A stretch of 64,000 nt of DNA from an uncultured Parabacteroides sp. (GCA_949295065.1 CASFJQ010000001.1:1-64000), one strand, 5' to 3'; counted from the stretch's first letter, positions 26,104 through 36,804 are shown. Numbers and translations: made by a program. Notes: generated by a model not told the origin, from the letters alone.

Positions 26104-26987
26104 TTCTATTTAGTGTTTGTAATATTGAAGATACATAATAGTTACGACATATTATATTTTTATTCTTTAAAAATAATAAGTGTATGTTTAATAGGTTGAT
26201 TTATATATACTTGCATTTTCAGCCTTTTTTTATTGGCTGGAAAACTTTTTTCACAATATATGAAAAAGAAATTTCATAATATATGAAAAAAATTTTTCAC
26301 AATATATGGAAAAAGTTTTTCATAATATATGGAAATAAAATTTCATTGAGATAAAAAATCATGTTAATATTTAGTTTGATTACAAAGAGTTAAAAACTAG
26401 TTTATGAATGAAGCATCCTTATCCGAGGATTAATTATAGGGATTATCATTTTTTCTGATAAGAAACAGATGTTTTATTGATAATTTAGTTTTGATTGAAT
26501 TTTATATTAAGTTCAGACTTTTGCCTTTTTATATGTTGAATAATATAATATTTTGAAAGATATAATAGTTTTTTATAGTCAAAATGATTATAAGGTGTTT
26601 TTTGTGGCTGTTAAGTATTATGTTAATATATAATTTTTAACTATTAGAAATGTTACTGTTTGATAAAAATAGCATTATATATTGCCAATACTTTATGATA
26701 CACAAATAAATGATAAACAATAGGATTATCCAATATATAAATTAAGGATTTTCTTATTACTATAAGATATTCAGATGTTTGGAAGTAATTTTTGGCAAAA
26801 TATATTTCCTTGTGTTGTTATAAATACAATATAATATTGATTAACCGTGTTTCATATAGTTTTAAACAATGAGTAATAAATAGAATAAAAACGGCTTAAA
26901 AGAAAAGAAATAATTTTTTATAGCCGCTGATATTTGCCAAAATAAGAGTTTGAAAAAACAATAGTTGATCTTAATAAACAAAAGAGT
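26104..26987. other. 880-bp AT-rich region upstream of susC
   Basis: No open reading frame of interest. Contains the 23-bp tandem repeat (26251-26346) and otherwise irregular AT-rich sequence. No convincing -33/-7 pair before susC; GATATTTG at about 26929 is one base off the -7 consensus. The size would allow a small regulatory RNA, but I see no specific support. Confidence 0.45.
26251..26346. repeat. 23-bp tandem repeat, four full units and a partial fifth
   Basis: The TCA of successive units falls at 26251, 26274, 26297, 26320 and 26343, exactly 23 bp apart. A unit reads TCAYAATATATGRAAAWAR with a run of T before the next TCA. Units are themselves near-palindromic (TTTCATAATATATGAAA). Differences between units are few. 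Confidence 0.85.
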
Positions 26988-29900
26988 ATGAAAAAAAAGA
27001 GTAATTTGATCCCAGTTAAGCAGTTGTGCGTTGGGATCTCTCTGAGTTGTTTGGCTGTAGGCGTTAATGCTGCACCAATCGACGCTTCAGCTAAGGCTGA
27101 GAATAATGCTGTAAGTGTTACTCAACAAACCAAGAAAATCTCTGGTGTTGTTGTTGATAATGCTGGTATTCCTGTAATTGGTGTCAATGTCGTTCAGAAA
27201 GGAACAACAAATGGTGTGATTACAGACTTGGACGGAAACTTTTCATTGGAAGTTCCAGCCGGAGCAACTGTTGAAGTTAGTTATATAGGTTATACTACAC
27301 AGGAATTCGTTGTAAGCGGAAATCAAACTACATTTGACATTAAATTGGTTGAAGACACTCAGAAGCTTGACGAAGTTGTTGTTACTGCATTGGGTATCAA
27401 ACGTCAGTCTCGTTCTTTGGGTTATTCAACAACTCAGGTTGGTGGTGAAGACTTCACAATGGCCCGCGACCCGAACTTGGGTAACGCATTGTCCGGTAAG
27501 GTTGCCGGTGTAAGTGTATCAGGTAACTCAACTGGTAGTGGTGGTTCTTCACGTGTCGTAATCCGTGGTAACGCATCATTGACAGGTAACAACATGCCAT
27601 TGTATGTTGTTGACGGTGTTCCATTCAGCAACCAGAACTTGGGTAGTGCAGGTTACTTGGGGTGGTTTGGATATGGGTGATGGTTTGAACAACATCAACC
27701 CTGATGATATCGAAAGCATCCAGGTGTTGAAAGGTGCTGCTGCTTCTGCATTGTATGGTTATCGTGGTGGTAACGGTGCTATCTTGATTACAACAAAATC
27801 AGGTAAGAAAGGTAAACCTATAAGTATTGAATTCAACAACAACTTGACATTTAATACAATCTATGATTACCGTGATTATCAGAAGGTATTTGGTCAGGGA
27901 ACATACGGTAGCCGTCCAACAGATATCAACTCAGCTAAATCTTCAGAAATGTATAGCTAGGGTGATGTTATGGATGGTGGAGATGCCGTAAACTTCTTGG
28001 GTAATACATATAAATATTCATATGTAGATAACTGGGATAGTTTTTATCGTACAGGTATCAACAACTCAACATCTGCTTCAATCAGCGGTGCAGGCGACAA
28101 GATTACTTATCGTTTTGGTATTTCAAATATTACAGAAAGAAGTATTCTTCCAAATGCAGGCAACAGCCAGCAGGGTATCAATATGAACACTACATATGAT
28201 ATCTTCAAGAATTTGCATTTGATGGTTAATGCCAACTATGTATTTGAAAAATTCAATGGCCGTTCAAACTTGTCTGATGGTAACGGTAACACCAACGCAT
28301 CTTTGATTCACCGTGGTAACTCATTTGATATCCGCTGGTTGGAACGTGGTGGCGAAGGCTGCGATTGGGGTACTAATCCTGATGGTTCTGAAATGCTTGG
28401 TGGTACTAACGTATATTTCAACAACCCATACTGGTTGCAGTATCGCAAGACTAACGAAATGAACAAGAACCGTTTGACTGGATCTATGACATTGAAGTGG
28501 GACATCACAGACTGGTTGTATGCTCAGGGAGCTGTTCAGCGTGATGGTTACAGCTTGGATTTCAAACAGGTGCAGCTGCCGATCCTAACGGTTGGTTGAC
28601 TGAATATTCAAAGAACTTCTCTGAAATGAACTTGAACTATTTGATCGGTTTCGACAAAGAGTTCGGTGATTGGTCAGTTTCAGCTTCTTTGGGTGGTAAC
28701 CGCCAGCGTACAATAACAAAACAATATACTCCGAGTGACGGCGGACGTCCTTTCATCGTTGATGGTTTGTGGTCTGTAAACAACTTGGGTGATAAGCGTG
28801 CTGCTAAAACATATCTTGAATACCAGGTTAACTCTGTTTATGCAACTGCAGACTTCGGTTGGAAGAATCAGGTGTTCTTGAACTTGACAGGACGTAACGA
28901 CTGGTTCTCAACATTGTCACCACAGAACAATAGTTTCTTCTATCCGTCTGTAACATTGTCTTGGGTGTTCACAGATACATTCGATATTCCGGAGTGGTTC
29001 AACTTCGGAAAGGTTCGTGCTTCTTATGCTTCTGCATCAAACGGTACTGACCCATATAAGAACTTGCTGCTTTATAAGTTGAGAGATTATACAGTTAATG
29101 GTCAGCACACAGTTACTCAGAACAATAATGACCAGTATCCAAATCCGGGATTGAAACCTGTAAGCATTTCTGAATGGGAAGCAGGTTTGAATTTGTCATT
29201 CTTCCACAACCGTTTGACATTTGATATGGCATACTATGTGAAGAATACTAAGGATGATATCGCAGTTGTTTCAACTTCTTCTGCATCAGGTTATAGCTCA
29301 AAGGTTATGAACGTAGGTGAAATCAGAAACAAAGGTTTCGAATTTATGGTAGATTTCGTTCCTGTTCAGACTAGAGACTTCATGTGGAACTCAACATTCA
29401 ACTTTGCCTTGAACGACAGTGAAGTTCTTTATCTTGGTGAAGGTGTTAAGATGTTGCAGATTGATGGTGCTACATCACGTTCAGGTAACGTATCTGTTCA
29501 GAACGTAGTTGGTTCTTCTTATGGTGAGTTGATTGGTTATAAATACAAACGTGACCCTCAGGGCAATATCGTTTTCAATAATGGTATTCCACAGAGAGAA
29601 GATGAATTGTCAAGCCTTGGTAATGGTGTTTACAAATTCACTGGTGGTTGGTCAAATACATTCAAGTATAAAGACTTCTCACTCTCATTCTTGTTAGACT
29701 TCAAAGCAGGTGCTGATATCTTCTCAGGAACAAACTATTCATTGTATAGCGAAGGTTTGCACAAGAATACATTGGTTGGTCGTACAGCTGAAAATCCTGG
29801 TGGAAGCATCGTTGGTGAAGGTGTAATGCTTGACGCTAATGGAAACTATGTTCCAAATACAGTAGCTGTAGATGCTCAGACATATTATAAGGGTATTTGT

Positions 29901-30179
29901 AATAACAATATTGGCGAAGAATTCGTTTATAATGCTAGTTTCTTGAAATTGCGTGAATTGTCATTCGGATACGAATTCCCGAAATCACTTTTGGAAAAGA
30001 TGAAAGTTGTTAAAGGTTTGAATGTTTCATTGGTTGGTCGTAACCTTTGGACAATTATCAAACATACTGACAACATCGATCCGGAAGCTGCATATAACAA
30101 CACAAACGGTCAGGGTCTTTAACTCAATGGTTATCCTGCAACAAGAAGCGTAGGTTTCAATGTTAATGTTAAATTTTAA
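26988..30179 (+). pseudogene. SusC-like TonB-dependent receptor, broken by four lesions
   Basis: Would have been a roughly 1060-residue outer-membrane importer that pairs with SusD. N-terminal signal region, carboxypeptidase-regulatory-like domain (KKISGVVVDNAGIPVIGVNV), DEVVVTALG linker, plug (LYVVDGVPF, SIQVLKGAAASALYG) and barrel are all recognisable. Lesions: a +1 shift near 27650 (an extra T would explain the break before TWGGLDMGDGL); TAG at 27958-27960 where a Trp is expected (EMYS-stop-GDVMDGG); a frame change near 28572 (before TGAAADPNGW, perhaps a 10-bp deletion between CAG repeats); TAA at 30120-30122 before LNGYPATRSVGFNVNVKF. Between them codons remain well conserved. Either a recent pseudogene or a badly read assembly region. 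Confidence 0.88.
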
Positions 30180-30198
30180 ATCTTTGGAGTAAACAATT

Positions 30199-31818
30199 AT
30201 GAACAAATATATTAAATATGCTTTCGCTGCAGCGTCATTGGTTTTTGCTTCTACAAGTTGTAGCGATTTCGGAGATACTAATATTGATCCGGAGCACATG
30301 AACGAAGGAAATGTTCCTTACGAAATGCTATTCACCAATGCACAGCATCAGGTGATGGGTTCTGACTGGGACGTTTGGCGTAATGGCTGTATTTATTCAG
30401 CACAATGGATGCAGCATGTGTCATCAATTAGAAACTGGTGGAACTATAGTTTATATGCATATAGCGAAGGTTATTCTTCAGCATATTGGGGAATCTACAG
30501 TGGCGACCGTGGCGCTCTTCGCGATGTAACAACTGTTATGGATTTGTGGAAAGACCAGGAAGGTTATGAACTTGACTACAACATGGCACGTATCGTACGT
30601 GTTTACGGTATGCACCGTATGACAGACCTTTATGGTGATATCCCATATTCTCAGGCAGGTCGCCCTAACGAATATTCATATCCGGTTTATGATGCTCAGA
30701 AAGACATCTATATGGATATGTTGAAAGAGCTTGACGAAGCACAGGCTAATCTTAAGGCTGGTGGTGTTGCTAAGGTTGGTAAACAGGATGTTTATTTCCA
30801 GGGTGACGCAGAAAAGTGGGTTAAGTTTGCCAACTCTTTGATGTTGCGTATTGCTATGCGTATGTCAAAAGTAGAACCGGAAACTGCTAAGACTTGGGTT
30901 AACAAAGCTGTTTCTAATGGTTTGATTACTTCAAACGCTGATAATGTTAAGTTGGATCACCCAGCTGGTGTTACAACAGATGACTCTTCTGAACCATATG
31001 CTAAGATTTATTCACATGAAGACCGTGGAGAGTTTTTTGTGAGTGAATATTTTGTAAATATGCTTAAGGAAACATCAGATCCACGTTTGTCTTTGATTAC
31101 AACCGTTTGTGAAGACCCTACTATTTCAGTTCAGGATGCAAGCAATTATCAGTATGGTAATTCAGACCCTGCAATTCAGAAAGGTTTACCTTGTGGTTAC
31201 AGCAATGATAAGACTAATGAATGGTTTATTGGTATAGATTATCCAGAATTTAAGGATGACAAATATCTTGATAATTATAGAAGTGTTTATTCAACTATCA
31301 ACCGTTATACTTATTCAAACCCAACTTCTCCGTCATTTATCGTGACTTATGCACAGACACAGCTTCTTCTTGCTGAAGCAGCAGTTCGTGGTTGGATAAG
31401 CGGTGATGCAAAGACTTATTATGAAACTGGTGTTCGTGCAGCTATGGAACAGTTCTCTCAGTTCCCAAATGCAACATCTTTGTATAATCAGTATTTGACA
31501 TCAGATGCAATTGATGCTTATTTGGCTAATAATCCGTTTGATGGTTCTTTGAAACAGATCAATACTCAGTATTGGATTAACTGTTTCTGTGACGAGTATG
31601 AAACATTCGCAAACTGGCGTCGTTCCGGTTATCCTGAACTGGTTCCGGTTAAGAACGCTAAAACTTACGGATTGTGTGCAACAGATGGTTCTATTCCACG
31701 CCGTTTCACATATCCTTCAACAGAATCCCAGGTAAACAGCGATAACTATAATAGCGCAGTGTCAAAACTTGAACATGGCGATACATTTATGTCGCGTGTA
31801 TGGTGGGATACAAAATAA
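30199..31818 (+). CDS. SusD/RagB-like glycan- or peptide-binding lipoprotein
   Basis: Surface lipoprotein that caps a SusC transporter and captures its substrate. Leader MNKYIKYAFAAASLVFASTS with Cys21 next. The SusD pattern is complete: tetratrico-like helices in the N-terminal half (MARIVRVYGMHRMTDLYGD, YDAQKDIYMDMLKELDEA), YAQTQLLLAEAAVRGW, and the C-terminal INTQYWINCFCDEYETFANWRRSGYP split by loops. 539 residues, intact, starting 19 bp after the broken susC. A SusD without a working SusC partner would have no transport function unless another SusC replaces it. Confidence 0.94.
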   Translation: MNKYIKYAFAAASLVFASTSCSDFGDTNIDPEHMNEGNVPYEMLFTNAQHQVMGSDWDVWRNGCIYSAQWMQHVSSIRNWWNYSLYAYSEGYSSAYWGIYSGDRGALRDVTTVMDLWKDQEGYELDYNMARIVRVYGMHRMTDLYGDIPYSQAGRPNEYSYPVYDAQKDIYMDMLKELDEAQANLKAGGVAKVGKQDVYFQGDAEKWVKFANSLMLRIAMRMSKVEPETAKTWVNKAVSNGLITSNADNVKLDHPAGVTTDDSSEPYAKIYSHEDRGEFFVSEYFVNMLKETSDPRLSLITTVCEDPTISVQDASNYQYGNSDPAIQKGLPCGYSNDKTNEWFIGIDYPEFKDDKYLDNYRSVYSTINRYTYSNPTSPSFIVTYAQTQLLLAEAAVRGWISGDAKTYYETGVRAAMEQFSQFPNATSLYNQYLTSDAIDAYLANNPFDGSLKQINTQYWINCFCDEYETFANWRRSGYPELVPVKNAKTYGLCATDGSIPRRFTYPSTESQVNSDNYNSAVSKLEHGDTFMSRVWWDTK

Positions 31819-31842
31819 TTTATATATTTGATAGATTGTAGT

Positions 31843-31876
31843 AAAAGAGACTATGGTAACAACCATAGCCTCTTTT
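31843..31876 (+). terminator. Terminator after susD
   Basis: AAAAGAG, one mismatch, CTATGGT pairs with ACCATAG and CTCTTTT around loop AACA. Confidence 0.85.
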
Positions 31877-31923
31877 CTAATTTTATAAGGTGTGTCCTTT
31901 ATGTTTTGAAACACAAAAAGTTC

Positions 31924-31931
31924 TATATTTG
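31924..31931 (+). promoter_or_regulatory. -7 box of the DUF4271-hemD operon
   Basis: TATATTTG matches TAnnTTTG, 24 bp before the ATG at 31956. A TTTG 15 bp upstream is closer than usual. Confidence 0.5.
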
Positions 31932-31955
31932 CAGCTGATAAAAGCGTATTAGGAA

Positions 31956-32657
31956 ATGTTTGAAGGATATATAGGCATACATTTGTGGAACGAGCAGCAA
32001 GTTAATGATTTGATGTTTGCTATGCTTTTGCTGTCCTTTTCGTTTTTTGCTTTGGGATTCCGAAATAATTATCATCTTTTTTTTAGAGTGGCAAAAGAGG
32101 CTTGGTCTGTTAAGTCCCGTCAGAACCTTTTCGAGTCAAATGTGAAGGACAGTTTTCTTTTCCGCATATATTTGCTTATACAACCTTTATTCCTTTGTTC
32201 AGTAATTCTATATGTTGAGATGAAGAACTTGGGAAAGGTTGATTTCAGCGATCCATTACTTGTGCTTACATGTATAGGAATAAATTTCCTTGTATTTGCC
32301 ATTTTCTTTATAGTTAAGCAATTGTTTTATTTTCTTTGGGGATATGTGTTTGCCGAAAAGGAACAATATGATAATTGCCGAAGCTGCTATAATTCGATTT
32401 TCAGTCTATGGGGAGTATCGCTATATCTGCCATCTTTATGGATTGTTTTTGTTGGTAATAAACATATTTTACCGGTGATTATGTTCGTTTCTCTCTATTT
32501 TTTATCACGTTTTGCAATAATTTACAAGATAATTCGCATATTTCACATTAGAAATAAAGGAATATTCTACATAAGTTTGTACCTTTGTGCCCAAGAAATT
32601 CTGCCTTTGTACTTTTTATACAGAGGCATTGTTTATTTGTATAACTTTATTGGTTAA
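31956..32657 (+). CDS. DUF4271 membrane protein
   Basis: 233 residues with about six membrane helices (for example DLMFAMLLLSFSFFALGF near 20-37, LVLTCIGINFLVFAIFFIV near 95-115). A DUF4271 protein is commonly found directly upstream of a hemD-like gene in Bacteroidales, as here (9 bp). No enzymatic motif is visible; function unknown. First gene of a five-gene unit. Confidence 0.85.
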   Translation: MFEGYIGIHLWNEQQVNDLMFAMLLLSFSFFALGFRNNYHLFFRVAKEAWSVKSRQNLFESNVKDSFLFRIYLLIQPLFLCSVILYVEMKNLGKVDFSDPLLVLTCIGINFLVFAIFFIVKQLFYFLWGYVFAEKEQYDNCRSCYNSIFSLWGVSLYLPSLWIVFVGNKHILPVIMFVSLYFLSRFAIIYKIIRIFHIRNKGIFYISLYLCAQEILPLYFLYRGIVYLYNFIG

Positions 32658-32666
32658 AAGTGCTAT

Positions 32667-33425
32667 ATGGCATTAAGCATTAAAAAACTATTAGTATCAC
32701 AGCCCAAGCCAACGTCTGAAAAGTCTCCTTATTTTGACATTGCAGAAAAGTATGGTGTGGAAATTAATTTCCGTCCTTTCATTAAGGTGGAACCCCTTTC
32801 GTCAAAAGAGTTCAGACAGCAGAAAGTCTCAATATTGGACTATACAGCAGTAGTTTTCACTGCAAAAACGGCTATCGACCACTTCTTCCATTTGTGTGAA
32901 GAGTTAAGAGTTACTATCCCTGAAACCATGAAATATTTCTGTATGACAGAAGCTATAGCTGTTTATTTGCAGAAGTATATAGTTTACAGAAAGAGAAAAA
33001 TCTTTTTCTCACAGGTTGGTAAACAAGATGATTTGGTTAATATTATCGCCAAACATGCTAAAGAAAAATATCTTGTTCCAGTATCAGATGTTCACAAAGA
33101 CGATTTGCGCAAGATGCTTGAAGCAAAGAAAATAATCTTCAAGGAAGCCATAATGTATCGTACTGTGAGCAACGATTTTACAGCAGATGAGAAATTTGAC
33201 TACGATATGCTTGTGTTCTTCAGTCCGGCAGGAATATCATCTTTGATGAAGAATTTCCCAAAATTTGAACAAGGCGATATCAGAATTGGTTGCTTCGGTC
33301 CATCTACTGCTAAAGCTGTAAAAGAAGCTGGGTTGCGACTTGATGTTGAAGCTCCGACGCCTGCAGCTCCATCAATGACTGCTGCTTTGGAACAATATCT
33401 GAAGAAAGAATCGGGAGAAAAATAA
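32667..33425 (+). CDS. hemD: Uroporphyrinogen-III synthase family protein
   Basis: HemD closes the linear tetrapyrrole to uroporphyrinogen III. The 252 residues show the two-domain HemD fold: LLVSQPKPTSEKSPYFDIAE at the start, FTAKTAIDHFF, KYLVPVSDVHKDDLRKMLEA, and the conserved LVFFSPAGISSLMKNFP and IGCFGPSTAKAVKEAGLRLD near the C-terminus. Bacteroidales HemD-like proteins in this setting are common, whether or not they supply haem precursors. Its stop overlaps the rnpA start by one base (TAATG). Confidence 0.85.
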   Translation: MALSIKKLLVSQPKPTSEKSPYFDIAEKYGVEINFRPFIKVEPLSSKEFRQQKVSILDYTAVVFTAKTAIDHFFHLCEELRVTIPETMKYFCMTEAIAVYLQKYIVYRKRKIFFSQVGKQDDLVNIIAKHAKEKYLVPVSDVHKDDLRKMLEAKKIIFKEAIMYRTVSNDFTADEKFDYDMLVFFSPAGISSLMKNFPKFEQGDIRIGCFGPSTAKAVKEAGLRLDVEAPTPAAPSMTAALEQYLKKESGEK

Positions 33426-33823
33426 TGACTGAAAGAAAATATACTCTTTCAAAAGTAGAACGCCTGTCATGGAAACGCTATATAGACCTTCTGTTTGAAA
33501 AAGGAGAATCATTTGTGGCGTTTCCATTGCGGGTTGTTTTTTTAACTTTAAGCAAAGATGAAGAATTGCCCGCTGTTTCTTCCATCCTGATTAGTGTTTC
33601 GAAGAAAAAGTTCAAACGTGCGGTGAAGCGTAATTTGGTTAAGCGCCAGGTTCGTGAAGCATATCGTGTACGTAAGTATGAACTTATCGATTCCCTCGCT
33701 TGTAATGACAAAAAGATTCTTGTTGGCTTTATTTATATTGAAAAAGAGATAAGACCATTTGCTGATATTGAAAAAGCTATGACTAAAGCTATACGCTTAT
33801 TAAGGGAGAAAAATGGATTATGA
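33425..33823 (+). CDS. rnpA: Ribonuclease P protein component
   Basis: Protein subunit of RNase P, which matures tRNA 5' ends. The family motif [18 protein letters not shown] lies near residues 61-78, preceded by SVSKKKF. 132 residues is normal. It overlaps yidD by four bases (ATGA), so translation is coupled, the typical rnpA-yidD arrangement; rpmH is not next to it, unlike in many phyla. Confidence 0.95.
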   Translation: MTERKYTLSKVERLSWKRYIDLLFEKGESFVAFPLRVVFLTLSKDEELPAVSSILISVSKKKFKRAVKRNLVKRQVREAYRVRKYELIDSLACNDKKILVGFIYIEKEIRPFADIEKAMTKAIRLLREKNGL

Positions 33824-34041
33824 AACGCCTTTTGACTGCAATATTGTTGGTTCCTGTTTATTTCTATAAATATTGTATATCTCCATTAACTCCTCCTTCA
33901 TGCCGTTTTACTCCAACTTGTTCTGAATATGCAGTGCAGGCATTAAAAAAGCATGGTCCGTTTAAAGGTCTTTATTTGACAGTTCGCCGTCTTATGAGAT
34001 GTCATCCTTGGGGTGGAAGCGGATATGATCCTGTTCCTTGA
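33820..34041 (+). CDS. yidD: Membrane protein insertion efficiency factor YidD
   Basis: Small membrane-associated protein linked to YidC-dependent insertion. 73 residues with the complete signature: [57 protein letters not shown]. Four-base overlap with rnpA. Confidence 0.95.
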   Translation: MKRLLTAILLVPVYFYKYCISPLTPPSCRFTPTCSEYAVQALKKHGPFKGLYLTVRRLMRCHPWGGSGYDPVP

Positions 34042-34054
34042 GAAAACTGTTGTT

Positions 34055-34699
34055 ATGAAGATAAATATACACACACATAAAGTTTCAACCTTAGAAAAGA
34101 ATGCTGATACTATTGAGATTGTTAATCATATTATCAATACTTCTTCAGTTGAATTTCAAGGGAAATATGTTTCTTTAGGAATACATCCATGGTATATAAA
34201 TAATCCTGATGAACAATTAAGAATTTTAGAGGAACAACTTGCTTCAAATCCCAATATAATAGCTGTTGGTGAGGCAGGATTGGACAAACTGCGTGGATGT
34301 GATTTGGATATTCAATGCGATATTTTCGAGAAACAGGCATTGTTGGCTGAGCAATATTCAAAGCCGTTGATTATTCATTGCGTAAAGGCTTTTGACGAAC
34401 TATTGGCTTTGAAGAAAAAAATGAAACCTTCAGTTCCTTGGGTTATTCATGGATTCAGGGGAAATCATATCCAGGCCCAGCAGCTTGTGAAAAATAGTCT
34501 TATTTTATCTTTTGGACCAATGTTCAATCTTCAAGCCCTGAAAGCCGTTTGGAATGATGTTTTCTTTCTTGAAACAGATGATAATGATACTACAATAACT
34601 GAAGTCTATAAATTTGTAGCTTTGGCTATGGATGTGAGTATTGATGATTTGGAGAAAGAGATTGAGAAGAAATTTCTTTATCTGAAGTCGTTTATATAA
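34055..34699 (+). CDS. TatD-family metal-dependent hydrolase
   Basis: Metal-dependent (deoxyribo)nuclease-like hydrolase. I start at ATG 34055 (MKINIHTHKVS), since the HxH metal motif (HTH) must stand at the beginning; the frame is open to 34013 within yidD but those residues are unrelated. Other ligand motifs: VGEAGLDKLRG, LIIHCVKAFDELL, WVIHGFRG, and FLETDDND. 214 residues, shorter than E. coli TatD (260). Last gene of the unit, 13 bp after yidD. Confidence 0.87.
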   Translation: MKINIHTHKVSTLEKNADTIEIVNHIINTSSVEFQGKYVSLGIHPWYINNPDEQLRILEEQLASNPNIIAVGEAGLDKLRGCDLDIQCDIFEKQALLAEQYSKPLIIHCVKAFDELLALKKKMKPSVPWVIHGFRGNHIQAQQLVKNSLILSFGPMFNLQALKAVWNDVFFLETDDNDTTITEVYKFVALAMDVSIDDLEKEIEKKFLYLKSFI

Positions 34700-34860
34700 A
34701 ATCATTAAGAATCACATGATTTAACTGATTTTTATGCTTATATGTTGTGTGTGAAACTTGCTCTTGAAAACTTCTTGTATAGAAATAATGGCATTCAATA
34801 TGTGTAGGCACTTCCGGCTATGCTTTACGGTCCACTGTTTGTCTAACTATATTTATTATA

Positions 34861-35742
34861 TCACATACTCTTCCTAATCCTCACAAACTTTTTCTGATAA
34901 GCAGAAGGAGTTTGTGATGTGACAGTTTTGAAACAACGGTCGAAATGCGCCATATTATCATAGCCACATTCATAAGCAATCTGGCCTACTGACATATCAG
35001 TCCAGGAGAGAAGTTTACAGGCATATGAAATTCGCATTTCCATTATATATTGCCCCAAAGTTTTTCCTGTATTATTCTTGAAATAACGGCAGAAAGCAGC
35101 GGGGTTCATAGCCATAAATGAAGCTATATCTTCCAAAGACAGGCGGCTGGTATATTTGGTGTTGAGAAAAGCAATTAATTTCTGCATCTTTCTGTCCTTG
35201 AAAAACATTTTCTCCTGCTCGTAGTCCGGAGATGCGGCAAACTCATATTTATCATAGCCCGTGAGACGGTGGAGCAAACTAAGCAGTGATATTATCTGAA
35301 GAGCTCCTTCTGCCGTAACTATATTTTTTATATATGACTGCGATTCCAAATCATTTTCCAATGAGAATTTTATTCCACGCTGAGATTCCTTCAGCAAGTC
35401 ATTTATCTGTGTAAACTGGGAATAATGGGAAAAGGCATAATACATAAAGTCCTTTTCAAACTGTATTATGGCTCCATTTACCCGAAGAGATTCATCTGTT
35501 TCATATTCCGGAAGATTCTGCATGCAATGAGGAAGTTCGGAACCGAAAAGAATAAGCGTATTGTCATCAAAATCAATCAGGCTGTCGCCTATCAGGCACT
35601 GGCCTTTTCCTTTCTCGACATAAATAAATTCATATTCACCATGGAAATGCCACGGATAAGTGAAATGTGAGTAGTCATAAAAGCGAGCTTTCAAAGGTGT
35701 TGTGCTGGATATGGAAAGCTGTTCATTCAATATTTTTTTCAT
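34861..35742 (-). CDS. AraC-family transcriptional regulator
   Basis: N-terminal cupin ligand domain (about 20-110: YPWHFHGEYEFIYVEKGKGQ, GSELPHCMQNLPEYE) and C-terminal AraC HTH pair (about 195-290: LEDIASFMAMNPAAFCRYFK, GQIAYECGYDNMAHFDRCFK, then TPSAYQKKF). I start at ATG 35742 (MKKILNEQLSI). It is divergent from the hexuronate genes, which makes it the likely regulator of SDR-uxuA-kdgK; ligand unknown, presumably a uronate or related sugar acid. Confidence 0.9.
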   Translation of the reverse strand: MKKILNEQLSISSTTPLKARFYDYSHFTYPWHFHGEYEFIYVEKGKGQCLIGDSLIDFDDNTLILFGSELPHCMQNLPEYETDESLRVNGAIIQFEKDFMYYAFSHYSQFTQINDLLKESQRGIKFSLENDLESQSYIKNIVTAEGALQIISLLSLLHRLTGYDKYEFAASPDYEQEKMFFKDRKMQKLIAFLNTKYTSRLSLEDIASFMAMNPAAFCRYFKNNTGKTLGQYIMEMRISYACKLLSWTDMSVGQIAYECGYDNMAHFDRCFKTVTSQTPSAYQKKFVRIRKSM

Positions 35743-35760
35743 GATGAATAGATGTTTTAA

Positions 35761-35977
35761 AAGGTAACAAGGCAACAAGTTGACGAGTTGACAAGGTTAC
35801 GAAGAATTGGCAGCTCGCTCACTTGTTTCCGTCATTTGGCAAATATATACAAAACAATAGCAAAAATACGCAAAACATCGTGTGATTTTCTCTTCTATTT
35901 TTGTGATATAAATATAGAGCACAAGGTGACAAGAATATTTGACCCTCTTGTTAACTTGTCTCTGGAACCTTGTTAAC
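35761..35977. repeat. GTTGACAAG-type repeat, split copy 3
   Basis: Units CAACAAGTTGACGAG and GTTGACAAGG at 35773-35796, then ACAAGGTGACAAG (35921 on) and the inverted CTTGTTAAC, CTTGTCTCTGG, CTTGTTAAC to 35977. It fills the divergent promoter region between the AraC and SDR genes. Confidence 0.65.
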
Positions 35978-35986
35978 TAATAAAAC

Positions 35987-36802
35987 ATGAATAATCTATT
36001 TGATATAGAAGGAAGAGTTGCCGTGATTACCGGAGGTTCCGGCGTTTTGGGCAGTAATATTGCAGAAGGTTTTCTGAAAGCAGGAGCAAAAGTAATTATT
36101 ATCGGCGCTCATCAGGAAAGAGTTGACGCTGCTGTGTGCAGACTTAATCAAATAAGCAGCGAGGTTTGGGGCATTGCTTGCAATGTTCTGGATATTGACA
36201 GCCTGAAAAGTGTGAAACAGGCGATTTTAGATAAATGGCAGAAAATTGACATTCTGGTAAATGCTGCGGGTGGAAATATTCCCGGCGGAACACTGACTGT
36301 TGACCAGAACATATTTGACATGAAAGTTGAAGACCTGAACAAGGTTGTTGACCTGAACCTTTACGGCACTGTTTATCCTTGCCTGGTTTTCGGTGAGATT
36401 ATGGCGGAACAGGGATATGGCAGCATTGTGAATGTTTCATCAATGGCTGCATACGAATCTATTACCCGTGTGCCGGGATATTCAATGGCGAAAAGCGCGG
36501 TTGAAAACTTTACTCGCTGGCTTGCTCAGGAAATGGCTATAAAGTTCTGTGAGAAGATAAGGGTCAATGCTATCGCTCCCGGATTTTTTATCGGTAATCA
36601 GAACAGGGCTATTCTTATCAATCCGGATGGTTCGCTGACTGAACGCAGCCAGAAAGTAATTGCCAAAACTCCTATGAAACGTTTTGGTGATATATCTGAG
36701 CTTAATGGCGCGGTGCAATTCCTTTGCAGTGATGCTGCAAGCTTCATAACAGGAGCTACATTAGCTGTGGACGGAGGATTCAGCGCATTTAGTGGGGTTT
36801 GA
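35987..36802 (+). CDS. SDR oxidoreductase, probable D-mannonate oxidoreductase
   Basis: Short-chain dehydrogenase: the NAD-binding TGGSGVLGSNIAEG near residue 16, NAAGG near 90, catalytic Ser in VNVSSMAAYE, YSMAK (Tyr/Lys) near 165-169, and a C-terminal ATLAVDGGFSAFSGV. This subfamily next to uxuA reduces fructuronate to mannonate in Bacteroides-type hexuronate pathways; assignment rests mainly on this neighbourhood. 271 residues. First of the three sugar-acid genes. Confidence 0.85.
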   Translation: MNNLFDIEGRVAVITGGSGVLGSNIAEGFLKAGAKVIIIGAHQERVDAAVCRLNQISSEVWGIACNVLDIDSLKSVKQAILDKWQKIDILVNAAGGNIPGGTLTVDQNIFDMKVEDLNKVVDLNLYGTVYPCLVFGEIMAEQGYGSIVNVSSMAAYESITRVPGYSMAKSAVENFTRWLAQEMAIKFCEKIRVNAIAPGFFIGNQNRAILINPDGSLTERSQKVIAKTPMKRFGDISELNGAVQFLCSDAASFITGATLAVDGGFSAFSGV

Positions 36803-36804
36803 AT

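Noticed and set aside
26251..26346. 23-bp repeats as a CRISPR array
   Set aside because: Direct tandem units without spacers and no cas genes nearby.
26988..30179. Phase-variable or recoded susC
   Set aside because: The lesions are two different stop codons and two unrelated frame changes, not homopolymer tracts or one repeated codon; decay or sequencing error is simpler.
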